A stretch of 64,000 bases of DNA, taken from assembly GCA_963798195.1 (NCBI GenBank), contig CAWCSF010000008.1:186001-250000 (forward strand). Reading direction: 5' to 3'. This DNA is from CAVSRC01 sp963798195. GTDB taxonomy: Bacteria; Pseudomonadota; Alphaproteobacteria; Rhizobiales; Kaistiaceae. Shown here in pieces: positions 48,183 through 58,513 of the stretch. The position numbers and the translations under genes were made by a program. The stretch's first letter is position 1. The number at the start of each line of letters is the position of its first letter. The notes beneath the pieces are model-generated. The model ran no database searches and had not been told where the DNA came from. It saw only the letters and a list, made by a program, of their open reading frames with translations.

Positions 48183-50222
48183 GCCCGCGACCTTCGAGAA
48201 GTCGGCGACCAGGTGCATGGTGTCGCGCAGGGCGGCCAGCAGGTTGAGGCGGTTGGCGCGGATCGCGGCGTCGGGATCGTTGACCAGCACGGCTTCGAAG
48301 AAGGCATCGACCGGGGCGCGCAGCGTGCGCGAGCTCGGCCATGGCGCCCTTGTAGTCGTTGGCCGCGACCTTGGCGGCCACCGCGGCATCGACGGTTCGA
48401 CGGCGCTGGCGAGCGCTGTCTCCTCGGCAGTCGAGCAGGAACTTGGTCTGATCGGCGACCGCGTCGTAGGTGCGGCCGTCCTTCTTTTCCTCGGCGGCGA
48501 GGATGTTGGCGGCGCGCTTGTAGCCGGCGAGCAGGTTCTTGCCGTCGTCGGAGTCAGAGCAGCGCCGAGAGCGCTTCGACGCGGCGGGTGATCTCGAGGA
48601 TGTCGTCGCTGTCGGCGGTGATACCGCATCGACGAGATCGTGGCGGGCGCCGGCGTCGCGCAGCGTGACCTTCAGGCGATCGTGGAAGAAGGCGAGAAGG
48701 TCGGGCTCGACCGTCGAGCGGGAAGGTCAAGCTCGTTCTCGGTGATGATGCGGATCACGCCCAGCGCGGCGCGGCGCAGCGCGAAGGGGTCGCGCGAGCC
48801 GGTGGGCTTTTCGTCGATGGCCCAGAAGCCGGTGAGCAGGTCGAGCTTGTCGGCCAGCGCCACGGCGATGGCGACGGGCTCGGCGGGCACGAGGTCGGTG
48901 GGGCCGAGCGGCTTGTAGTGATCGGCGATGGCGTTGGCGATGGCGAGCGGCTCGCCCTGGGCCAGCGCGTAGTAGCGGCCCATGAGGCCCTGCAGTTCGG
49001 GGAACTCGCCGACCATGCCGGTGGTGAGATCGGCCTTGGCGAGCATGGCGGCGCGCTTGGCCTGTTCGACATCGGCGCCGACCTGCGGGGCGATCTCGGC
49101 GGCGAGCTTGACCAGCCGCTCGACGCGCTGGAACTGGGTGCCGAGCTTGGCGTGGAACACCGACTCCTCGAGCTTGGGCAGGCCGTGCTCGAGCGGCAGC
49201 TGCAGGTCCTGCTCGTAGAAGAACTTGGCGTCGCGACAGGCGGGCGCGGATGACGCGCTCATTGCCGGCGACGATGGTGGCGCCGCCATCGCTCGGCGAT
49301 GTTGTTGGCGGTGAGGATGAAATTGTTGGCGAGCTTGCCGTCGGCGTCGCGCAGGCAGAAGCATTTCTGGTTGGCGCGGATGGTGGCGATGATGACTTCC
49401 TCGGGCACTTCGAGGAAGTCTCGGTCGAACGAGCCCATCATCACCACCGGCCATTCGACGAGGCCGGCGACTTCCTCGAGCAGGCCCTCGTCGTCGATGA
49501 CGCGTCAGGCCCTGCGCGAAGGCGAGGTGTTCGGCGTCGGCGCGGATGATGTCCTTGCGGCGGTCGATGATCGAGCACGACCTTGGCCTTCTCGAGCGCG
49601 CGTGCACATAGTCGTCGAAGCGGCGCACGCGGATCGGCGTCGGGCGCGAGGAAGCGGTGGCCGTAGGTGGTCTGGCCGGACGTCGACGGTGTTCGGCGGC
49701 GAAGGGGATGACGACCGGCTCGTCGTTCTCGGTGCCGAAGGTGGCGGTGATGGCGCGGAGCGGGCGCACCCAGGTCAGGCCGCCATGGCCCCAGCGCATC
49801 GACTTGGCCCAGGGGAAGCCGGCGATGACGCTGCGGCAGCAGCGTCGGCGAGGATGTCGCTGGCGCGTCGGCGCCCGGCTTTTCGATGCGGGCGACGTAG
49901 AACTCGCCCTTCTTGGGGTCGGACTCGATCTTGGCCTCGTCGATCGAGGCGAGGCCCGGCGGACTTGAGGAAGCCATCGATGGCCTGCTGCGGCGCGCCG
50001 ACGCGCGGGCCCTTCTTTTCTTCGCGGGTATCGGGCGAGCGGGCCGGCATGCCGGTGACGGTCAGCGCCAGGCGGCGCGGCGTCACGAAGGCCCGGGCGC
50101 CCTCGTAGACCAGACCGGCCTCGACCAGCGCATCGGTGACGGCCTTCTTAGATCTCGGCGGCGCGGCGCTGGAAGCGGGCGGGGATTTCCTCGGAGAACA
50201 GTTCGAGCAGCAGTTCGGGCAT
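48180..50222 (-). CDS. glyS: Glycine-tRNA ligase beta subunit (frameshifted)
   Basis: About 680 residues after joining frames. MPELLLELFSEEIPARFQRR at the N-terminus, then TPRRLALTVTGMPARSPDTR, KGPRVGAPQQAIDGFLKSAG, MRWGHGGLTWVRPLRAITAT, EEVIIATIRANQKCFCLRDA, KLGTQFQRVERLVKLAAEIA, RAAMLAKADLTTGMVGEFPE, LQGLMGRYYALAQGE and KLDLLTGFWAIDEKPTGSRD. It charges tRNA-Gly together with the alpha subunit encoded 3.2 kb upstream in the same direction. Between them sit three unrelated genes. Confidence 0.95.
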
Positions 50223-50314
50223 GGATTTCGACCGGGGTTGGAGGCGCGGCGTGGGTTAGCAAGGGCGGGCGCGGGATGTCCACATGCGCGCGCGGCGTGC
50301 TCGCAGGTCGTCGG

Positions 50315-52244
50315 CTACCAGCCGCCGCCGCCGCCACCGCCGCCGCCGCCGCCCGAACCGCCGCCACCGCCGCCGGAGAAGCCGGAGGCGGACGAGGAGA
50401 CGGGCTGGGCGGCGATCATGGCGGCGCTCATGCCGTGGTCGCAGCGGCGACGGCGTTGGAGAAGCCGCCGCGGACGAGTGCGACCAGTCGCGGCCGGTGT
50501 ACCAGACCGGGTGAATAGCCGCTGCCTGCGGCATCCGGCGACGGCGTTGCGCGCCAGTTCGCCCTCGAAATGCTCGCGACCAGGGCTTTTCGACGCCGAG
50601 CGCGATGGCAAAGGGCAGGATCGCCTCGAAGCGCTTGACGGTCATCGGCGGCTCGCCGGCGATGTTGAGGCGGTTCTTTTCGGCGGTCTCGAGATACATC
50701 TTGAAGCCGTCGATCTGGTCCATGACCTTGCGGCCCTGCACCGTCGGCGCGCGCATCAGGATGGCGAAGACGATGTTGATGACGACGATCGAGACGGCGG
50801 CGAGCAGGCCGGTGTCGATGCGCGAGGCCGATGCGAGCAGCCGACGACGCCGCCGAAGAAGTTGACGCCGACGATGACGACCCAGACGACGACGATGAAG
50901 CGCGATGATGCCGCTGCCGGCCCAGATGCCGGCATGAACACCGAGGTGAAGAGGCCGATGGCGACGCCGACGACGACGGCGACGATCAGCCAGACGGCAT
51001 CGAGCACGTCGAAGCAGCACCAGCGCGCCGAGCAGCAGCGACGCGAGAGCGCGACGCCGACCAGCGACGTAGCCGGTGTTGTTCTTGAAGTAGACCTGCC
51101 GGTTCTCGGTCTCGATGGCGCGATGATCAGCTCGCCGCGCTTGTCGTTGATCTTGGCGCCGTTGGTCTGTGTCGATGGTGACGCTGCCCTCGGCGTGTGA
51201 AGTAGTCGAAGAGCACGGCCTTCGCCGGGCGGCAGCGTCTCGTCGGCGCTGCTTGCCGGTGACCGTGATCGGTCAGCGTCTTGCCGGCGTTGTCGATCGT
51301 GACCAGGCCCTTGACGCCGAGATCGAAGATCGAGGCGGTGAAGGCGGTCCAGCCGGTCTGCTTCCAGCCCATGCGGTGGATGTAGTGGACCAGCGCCGGC
51401 GAGAAGTCCTTGGGCGCGTGGAAGCAGCGGGATGATGGTGCCCTTGTGCGGGTCGCGGCCGACGCGCGTCCCAGGCGAAGAGATTGTAGAGCAGCACGAG
51501 CAGCACCGCGAGCAGCGGCAGCACCAGGTCGCGGTGATCGGAGAGCCAGTAGCCGAGCGCCGTGAGTGCCGGTCGGCTCGGCGAGGATGCCCTTCTGGAA
51601 GGCGACGGCGACCTCATGCCCTCGCCGGCGCTGCAGCGCGCGCGGTCGATGCGGAAGGTCGCGCGAGTTGTCGGACTGGCTGCGCGTGATGGTGACGGCC
51701 TGCTCGTGCGAGCCGGCGCGGCCGGTGTAGCCGACGAGGTCGGTGATCACGGCGCCGTCCGGCAGCGTGACGGTGGCGACGGCGCTGCAGGATCGGGAAG
51801 TCCCAGTAGTTGCCGGTGGCGTTCCAGTAGAGCTCGTCGTGGTCGGCGAAGAACCGGCCCATGCGGGTCATGGTGTAGCGGATGGTGTAGCGGTGGACGC
51901 CGTTGTCGAGGAAGACGTCGGCGTCGCCGATGCGGATGCGCTTGAAGCCGTTGCCGATGTCTTCGACGCGTGTAGGGCTCGGCGCGGCCGTCGCGCGTGA
52001 CCTGAGACACGTTGAGGTCGAGCGCAGGCGCGAGTTGTCGTCGTTGATCAGGTGGTCGGGATGTCGCGGATAGATGCCGCGGCGGATCTCGATCGCCCTC
52101 GGCGTTGACCTCGATGGTCTCGGTGACATCGACCGTGCCGTCGGCAGCAGGGTGACGTTGGTGGTGAAGGAGCGTGATGTCCTCGCGCGGCGAGCGCGGG
52201 GGCGGCGAAGAGCAGAGTCGCCAGGGCAACGATGGCACGGACAT
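50315..52244 (-). CDS. DUF2207 domain membrane protein with glycine-rich tail (frameshifted)
   Basis: An N-terminal signal/membrane segment (IVALATLLFAAPALA) precedes the DUF2207 ectodomain: DGTVDVTETIEVNAEG, RRGIYRDIP-like, YTIRYTMTRMGRFFADHDEL, YWNATGNYWDFPI. Two or more membrane segments follow (LVLPLLAVLLVLLYNLFAW; AVWLIVAVVVGVAIGLFTS; DTGLLAAVSIVVINIVFAIL), then a cytoplasmic part KVMDQIDGFKMYLETAEKNR with LPFAIALGVEKPWS. The tail is SSSASGFSGGGGGGSGGG and ends GGW. DUF2207 proteins are commonly encoded next to LemA, as here. Function unknown. Confidence 0.87.
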
Positions 52245-52411
52245 TGGCCCGCCGACAGCATCGCAGAGCTCCGCGTCATTCCCGCGAGGTGCGGGCCAGC
52301 GATCGCGCGCAAGCGGCTGCCTGCCCATCGACCCTCCTCCGTGGCGCGCGGCGCTCGGTGACGCTCGCGGGCATGACGCGGAGGTCAGCGATAGCGCGAG
52401 ATCGCTAGAAC

Positions 52412-52968
52412 TTACGTGGGGACGGCGCGGTCGGCGTCGTTTTCGAGCTCGAAGTACTCGGCCTTCTCGAACTTGAAGATGTTGGCGACGAGGTTGGACG
52501 GGAAGGATTCGACCGCGGTGTTCAGGTTGCGCGACGGCGCCGTTGTAGTAGCGGCGGGACAGCTGGATTTCGTCCTCGACGGTCTGCAGCGCGCTGCTGG
52601 AATTCGAGGAAGGTGGTGTTGGCCTTGAGGTCGGGATAGGCCTCGGCGATGGCGAGGAGCTTGCCCAGCGCGCCGCGACAGCGCGCCTTCGAGCTTGGCG
52701 CGCTGCTCGGGCGCGCCGCTCTGGCCCGGCTGTGGCGGCGGCGCGGGCGTTGGTGACGGCCTCGAGCGTCTCGCGCTCGTGGCCCATGTAGCCCTTCACG
52801 GTCTCGAGCAGATTGGGGATCAGGTCGGTGCGGCGCTTGAGCTGCACATCGATGCCGGACCAGCCTTCCTGGCTGAGCTGCCGGTGCCGTGACAAGGTCG
52901 TTGTAGGGGAAGACGGCGTAGCCGAGCGCGCCGGGGACGATGACGCCGAGAATGATCCAGCCGATCAT
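52412..52968 (-). CDS. lemA: LemA family protein (frameshifted)
   Basis: One N-terminal membrane helix (MIGWIILGVIVPGALGYAVF) is followed by SGIDVQLKRRTDLIPNLLET, VKGYMGHERETLEAVTNARA, GKLLAIAEAYPDLKANTTFL, EFQQALQTVEDEIQLSRRYY and SNLVANIFKFEKAEYFEL, the full LemA pattern. AGGAGG precedes the ATG at 52968. It lies upstream of the DUF2207 gene in the same direction, a pairing widespread in bacteria. Confidence 0.92.
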
Positions 52969-53161
52969 GAGAGCCTCCTGAGGCGCGCCCGCCGCGCCAG
53001 CCGGTGCCGAGACATTGGCACCCAGTCAATAGGCCCTGCAACTGGCGCAGGGCGACTGAATGGCCGATGAACACTGGAGAATGGGCGGAAGAGACCGGCG
53101 AGCGGAGCCGCCGATACGTCGATTAACCTGAAAATTGTTAAAATGCTAGATTAATTGGATT

Positions 53162-53332
53162 TCAGTTCATCTCGTCGTCCGCCGCTTCATCATCCGGTTT
53201 CTTCGGGAATTTGGGGCGCCGCTTGTAGGCCGCGGGGTCTTCCATGACTTTCGGCCGGAACAGCGGATCGCGCAGCGCCTTGGCGGCGAGGTTGCGCTTT
53301 TTGGGCGGCGATTTCTTCCTGGTCGTAGGCAT
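53162..53332 (-). CDS. Small basic protein resembling ribosome-rescue factor ArfA
   Basis: 56 residues, clean frame, very basic N-terminus (MPTTRKKSPPKKRNLAAKAL) followed by RDPLFRPKVMEDPAAYKRRP and an acidic tail. The xxALxDPxFRxxV core matches the ArfA family, which recruits RF2 to stalled ribosomes. The family's usual KGKGSY segment is replaced by EDPAAYKRR, so the assignment is tentative. GGAG lies seven bases upstream of the start. It sits between glyQ and lemA. Confidence 0.5.
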   Translation of the reverse strand: MPTTRKKSPPKKRNLAAKALRDPLFRPKVMEDPAAYKRRPKFPKKPDDEAADDEMN

Positions 53333-53425
53333 GAGCGGCTCCGCTGAGCGCAAGACTAGCCAGCGGAGCCTGCGCTGCAAACCGGTAGATGCGAACAGCG
53401 AGAAACGGCCCCGAGCGGGGTGGCG

Positions 53426-54356
53426 TCAGGCCGCCCCGCCGCCCGCCGTCTGCAGCCAGGCGTCGCCGCAGGCCTTGGCCAGTTCGCGGATGCGCAGGAT
53501 GTAGCTCTGGCGCTCGGTGACCGAGATGACGCCGCGGGCGTCGAGCAGGTTGAAGGTGTGGCAGGCCTTGATGACCTGCTCGTAGGCCGGGACGGCGAGC
53601 GTCGTGGCGGTCGCCCTCGGCGCCCTTTTCCAGCAGCGCCTGGCACTCGTTTTCGGCGTCGGCGAAGTGGCGGAACAGCATGTCGGTGTCGGCGGCCTCG
53701 AAATTGTAGCTTCGAGAATTCCTGCTCGTTCTGCAGGAAGACGTCGCCATAGGTGACCTTGTCGTCGCCGTCGCGGCCGTTGAAATTGAGGTCGTAGACG
53801 TTCTCGACGCCCTGCACATACATGGCGAGGCGCTCGAGGCCGTAGGTGATCTCGCCCGGCACGGGCTTGCACTCGAAGCCGGCGACCTGCTGGAAATAGG
53901 TGAACTGGCTGACTTCCATGCCGTCGCACCAGCATTCCCAGCCGAGCCCCCAGGCGCCGAGCGTCGGGCTTTCCCAGTCGTCCTCGACGAAGCGGATGTC
54001 GTGCAGCGCTGGAATCGAGGCCGATGGCGGCGAGCGACTGCAGATAGAGCTCCTGGATGTTGTCGGGCGACGGCTTCAGGATCACCTGGAACTGGTAGTA
54101 GTGCTGCAGCCGGTTGGGGTTTTCGCCATAGCGGCCATCCTTGGGACGGCGCGAGGGCTGCACATAGGCGGCCTTCCACGGCTTCGGGCCCGAGCGCGCG
54201 CAGCGTCGTCGCGGTGTGGAACGTGCCGGCGCCCATCTGCATGTCGTAGGGCTGCAGGATGACGCAGCCCTGACTCGGCCCAGAAGCGCTGCAGCGTCAG
54301 GATCAGGCCCTGGAAGGAGTTCTTGCGGGTCCATATGGGCGGGGCAGGTCGGGCAT
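53426..54356 (-). CDS. glyQ: Glycine-tRNA ligase alpha subunit (frameshifted)
   Basis: About 305 residues. ILQPYDMQMGAGTFHTATTL, AAYVQPSRRPKDGRYGENPN, RLQHYYQFQVILKPSPDNIQ, ELYLQSLAAIGLD, GMEVSQFTYFQQVAGFECKP, VPGEITYGLERLAMYVQGVE and TERQSYILRIRELAKACGDA are nearly invariant in GlyQ. The start MPDLPRPY at 54356 lies one frame change before SFQGLILTLQRFW. Essential partner of glyS. It is the first gene of the minus-strand group glyQ, arfA-like, lemA, DUF2207, glyS. Confidence 0.96.
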
Positions 54357-54430
54357 CGGCGGCGTCCGGTCGGTGAAGCGGCGCGGAACCTAGTGGCGCG
54401 GCGCGGGCGGGTCAATGCGGCCGCGTCCCG

Positions 54431-54574
54431 ATTGCCGGCGATGCCGCGGTGCTCTCGGCCGGGGTGGTGTTCGGCGTGAGCGACACGCTCAACGTGTCGA
54501 TCACCTATGACGGGATGATCGGCAGCGGGCTGATGTCGCATGCGCTAAAGGCGACCGCCGCGGGGAAGTTCTAG
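54431..54574 (+). pseudogene. C-terminal fragment of an autotransporter beta-barrel
   Basis: 48 codons reading AIAGDAAVLSAGVVFGV-like sequence, then SDTLNVSITYDGMIGSGLMS and ending in KF followed by TAG. Alternating hydrophobic residues, the Y-x-G turn and a terminal aromatic Phe are the hallmark of the last two strands of a type V autotransporter barrel. No start, passenger or earlier barrel strands precede it; the DNA upstream is the start of the divergent glyQ gene. It is an orphan tail, left by a deletion or recombination. Confidence 0.65.
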
Positions 54575-54605
54575 TCACCGCCCTCGGGGAAGGACGAGGG
54601 CCGGG

Positions 54606-54646
54606 AACCGCCCGGAAACCGGGTGTTCGGTGGCCGTTTTCACACA
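54606..54646 (+). terminator. Possible terminator after the autotransporter fragment
   Basis: CCCGG-AAA-CCGGG (54611-54623) within a larger imperfect hairpin ACCGCCCGG...CCGGGTGTTCGGT, followed a few bases on by GTTTTC. The T run is short, so confidence is low. Confidence 0.3.
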
Positions 54647-54745
54647 ATCTTCGCCAAGCCATTTATCGGTTTGGGCAGATATGGCGGCGCATAGTCGTTT
54701 CTTTCGGACCTGCGAAGCACGGGCCGTATGACGTCTCTTTAACGA

Positions 54746-57389
54746 TTGATCAGTTTTGGCATTTTTTGTGCCTTGATCGCCAGCTTCTGGTTCGCGCCCG
54801 GCTGGTTCGGCTTCGATGCGGACGGCATGATCTGGTGGGCCGCGGTGGCGCAACTTGGCGGGCCGCTGCTGGCCTCGGCGTGCTGCCTCGTCGCAGCCCG
54901 GCGGAGCCATGACACCGACCGATCGGCCTGGCTCTGTTTCGCCGTTGGCGCCGGCCTCTATTTCCTCGGCAATCTCGGCTACGCCATCAGCGCGTTTGCG
55001 GGCACGGTGCCGACATTCCCCTCGCTGATCGAGGGCGCATATTTCCTGATGGCCGGATTCTTTGCCGCCGGCATGCTGCGCTACAGCCAGATGCGGCATC
55101 GCTTCGGCACGATCCAGATCTACAATTTCGCGCTGATCTACTGCGCCGTGGCCCTGTCGAGCCTGTTCATCCTCAACCGCAGCATCGAGTCGTCAACGCT
55201 ATCGAGGTTGGGGACGATCGCGGCGTTCGCTTACCCGGTGCTGTGGTTCTCGGTCGCGGCGTTCGGGCTGGTGTCGCTGACGCTTTACGGGCAGCGGCGC
55301 AACGCCTTTGCGTTCACGCTGCTGGTGGGGGCCATGCTGGCGGAGGCCGTGGCGGATTTCCGCTATGCACTGGCACTGATGGACGGCACGTACGTGCTCG
55401 GCGGGCTGACGCAATTGCTGTGGGTCGCGTCGGGAGCGCTCATTGTCTGGGCAGCCCTCGAGCGCGTCGCGGCGCCGCATATCGTGCTGGCGGACGACGC
55501 GCCAATGACGCGCAGGTCGGACCGGAGCGTGGCACAGGCGGCGGTACCGGCTATAGCGGTTGGCGCGATCATTCTGAGCGGAAGCCTGTCAGGCGTGATC
55601 AGCGGCAACGCCTTTGCATGGCTCGGCGCAGTGCTCGCCATCGCGTTTGCACTGATCGCAGGCTTTCGCGAATACTGGATCATCCGGCGCGCAGCGACAG
55701 TTGCGACGGACCGTCGAGGCCGGTCGCAGTGAGCTGGTGGCCAGCGAGAAACGCCTGGCCGCGGTGCTGGAAAGTACGACCGACAGCGTACTGGTGGTGG
55801 ATCGCGACTGGCGGGTGGTCTATTTCAACCGGCACGCGGCCGAGACGATCAACCAGCGCGACAAGCTGCATGCCGGCATCAGCATCTGGGAGTTGTTCCC
55901 GGCGGCGCAGAGCTCGGGCGAAGCCGAACACTACAGGACTGCGGTCGCCACCGGACAGCCGGAGACGTTCGAGATCTTCGTCGAGGATCGGCAGATCTGG
56001 CTCGGCATCCAGGCGTATCCGACCGAGGACGGGCTCTCGATCTTCTTCCACGATATTTCGATGCAGAAGCTGGCGCGCGACGAGGTCGAACACCTCGCGC
56101 TGCATGATCCGCTGACGGGCCTCGCGAACCGGCTGCTGTTCCAGCGGCGGCTCGACGAGGCAGTTGCGGACGGGCACCGACGTCGCGGTGCTGCTGCTCG
56201 ATCTCGACCATTTCAAGGACGTCAACGATACGCTCGGCCATCCCGTGGGCGACGCGTTGCTGGTCGGCACGGCAGCACGGCTCACGACCTGCCTCGGCGC
56301 GGAAACGACGATCGCCCGGCTGGGGGGCGACGAGTTTGCGGCGATCCTCATCGGCCATGAAGGCCGGCACGAGATCGGCGTGCTGGCGCAGCGGGTGCTC
56401 GATGCAATCATCGCGCCGCAATCGATCGACGGACAATCGATCCGCGTGGGCGCCAGTATCGGCATCGCGTTGTCGGCCGGACCTGGACGAGGCGCCGGAC
56501 CAGCTGTTCCGCAATGCCGACATCGCGCTCTATATTGCCAAGACCGACTCGCGCGGCGGCTTCCAGTTCTTCGAGACCGCAATGCAGATCGAGCTCTGGC
56601 AGAAGCAGGCGCTGCGCGCCGATCTCGCCGGGGCGCTCGATCGTGGCGAGTTCACGCTGGCGTTCCAGCCGCTGCTCGATCTGAAAGAGGATCGCATCGG
56701 CGGGTTCGAGGCGTTGCTGCGCTGGCGGCACCTCAAGCGCGGCGACGTGCCGCCCGACCAGTTCATCCCGATGGCGGAGGAAACCGGACTGATCGTGCCG
56801 ATCGGCGAATGGGCCTTACGGACGGCGTGCGCCCAAGCCATGCATTGGCCGGCGCATGTGAGCGTTGCGGTCAACCTGTCGTCGCGGCAGTTCACCGCCG
56901 GCGACCTGCCACAGATCGTCAAGCGCGTGCTGGAGGAAACGGGGCTGCCGGCGTCGCGGCTCGAGCTCGAAATCACCGAGACTGTGCTGTTGCGCGATAC
57001 AGAGGCCAACATGCAGATGCTTCGGCAGTTGCGCGATCTTGGGGTGCGCATCGCACTCGATGATTTCGGAACGGGGTTCTCGTCGCTCGCCTATCTGCAG
57101 CGGTTTCCGTTCTCGAAGATCAAGATCGACCGGACCTTCATCAGCGGGTTGCCGGACAGCGAGGAGAGCCAGGCAATCGTCCGCTCGGTGATCGGGCTTG
57201 GTAAGTCGCTGGGGCTGCGGGTCACGGCCGAGGGCGTCGAGACCGAAGCGCAGTTCAATTGGGTGCAGCAATGGCTGCAACGAGGCGCAGGGATATTTCC
57301 TGAGCAGGCCGGTGCCTGCCGCCAAGACCGCCGGGATCATTGCCCAACTGGACGGCCCCGAGACAGTCCGGGCGCGTCGCACCGGCTAG
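54746..57389 (+). CDS. Membrane GGDEF/EAL cyclic-di-GMP regulatory protein with PAS domain
   Basis: About 880 residues. Residues ~1-320 hold eight or nine membrane helices (ISFGIFCALIASFWFAPGWF onward). A PAS domain follows (RLAAVLESTTDSVLVVDRDW), then a GGDEF domain (HDPLTGLANRLLFQRRLDEA, LLDLDHFKDVNDTLGHPVGD, TIARLGGDEFAAILIGHEG) with an intact GGDEF motif, then an EAL domain (LAFQPLLDLKEDRIGGFEAL, AVNLSSRQF, LELEITETVLL, ALDDFGTGFSSLAYL, KIDRTFISGL, TAEGVET). Both synthase and phosphodiesterase residues look present. Start is a TTG at 54746 without a clear Shine-Dalgarno, so uncertain. Only four frame changes (near 55725, 56175, 56490, 57285). Confidence 0.9.
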
Positions 57390-57398
57390 CGTCCGGCC

Positions 57399-57618
57399 TC
57401 AACTCCCGGGCTGGTCGGGCGGGCGGAAGGTGCCGTCCTTGTCGCGCTTCAGCGTGATGACGTCGGGGCGCTCGCGTTCCTTGAGGTCGCGCTCGTGGAT
57501 GGCCTTGTCCTCGGTACGGAACTGCTTGGTCCAGTCGCGCCAGATGCGGCGCACGCCGACATAGATGGCGCCGCCGATGAGCGGCGAAGATGAGGAGGCG
57601 AAGGAGGATGCCGGTCAT
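57399..57618 (-). CDS. Small membrane protein (frameshifted)
   Basis: About 73 residues: MTGILLRLLIFAA and a following hydrophobic stretch form one helix, then RIWRDWTKQFRTEDKAIHER, ERERPDVITLKRDKDGTFRP and PPDQPGS. Charged cytoplasmic tail. No named family recognised. Its ATG overlaps the stop of the S49 peptidase (ATGA), so they are co-translated. Confidence 0.6.
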
Positions 57619-58466
57619 GGCGTTACAATCCCAGCCGGGTCCAGAGCGGCGCGGTCCTCGACGGCGGCAGCCGATCGATCGGCGGCAACGGCCGAAGCCA
57701 AGCGCGGCAGCTGGAACAGGCCGCGCTTGGGCTCGATCAGCTTGGTGCGCACATCCTCGCCGAAGCGGGTGCGCAGCGTTTCGTGCAGATCGCCGAGCCC
57801 ATCGACGAGGCCGAGTTCGAGGCCGCGCACGCCGCTCCAGAATTCGCCGGTGAAGAGCTCGTCGTCGGGCGGCCTTGAGCTTGCCGCCGCGGCGCGACTT
57901 CACCCAGTCGATGAAGACCTGGTGGATGTCGAGTTCCATCTGCTTGATGCGCTCGATGTCCTCGGGCTTTTCGGGCAGGAAGGGGTCGAGCGGTGGACTT
58001 GTTCTTGCCGGCGGTGTGGACGCGGCGCTCGACGCCGAGCTTGGCGAGGGCGTCGGCGAAGCCGAAGCCGGCAAAGATGACGCCGATCGAGCCGACGATG
58101 GAGGACGGGATCGGCGATGATCTCGTCGCCGGCGGTGGCGATGAAATAGCCGCCCGAGGCCGCGGCATCCTCGACGAAGACGAGGACCGTGCTTGCTCGT
58201 GCTCGTCGGCGAGATCGCGGATGCGCTTGGCGATCAGCCGCGACTGCACCGGCGAGCCGCCGGGCGAATTGACGATGATGGCGACGGCGGGTGCCGCTTC
58301 ATGGCGAAGGCGCGCTTCAGCAGCGGCGCGACGCTGGCGATGTTGAGGCGGCCGGGGCGCTGATCGGCGGCGATGACGCCCTGCAGCCGGACCACCGGGA
58401 ATAACAGGCCCGCCGCGGCCGAACGGCCGCGCCAGCCAATGCCACGATCCCGGTGCTTCTTGCCAT
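57615..58466 (-). CDS. sppA: S49 family signal peptide peptidase, SppA/SohB-like (frameshifted)
   Basis: About 285 residues. VRLQGVIAADQRPGRLNIAS, APLLKRAFAMKRHPAVAIIV (after frame correction), NSPGGSPVQSRLIAKRIRDL, AAASGGYFIATAGDEIIADP with the catalytic Ser in ASGGYF, SSIVGSIGVIFAGFGFADAL and catalytic Lys region RRVHTAGKNKSTLDPF, FTGEFWSGVRGLELGLVDGL. Short-form S49 peptidase acting on signal peptides or membrane proteins. N-terminal membrane anchor is weak (GLLFPVVRLQG). Confidence 0.9.
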
Positions 58467-58513
58467 CGATCGTCCCTCGACCGCGGCAGTGATGTAGGGC
58501 GGACGCGCCGACA

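Noticed and set aside
50321..50376. CRISPR or microsatellite repeat of GCC triplets
   Set aside because: It is the coding sequence of the glycine-rich tail of the DUF2207 protein; no spacer structure.
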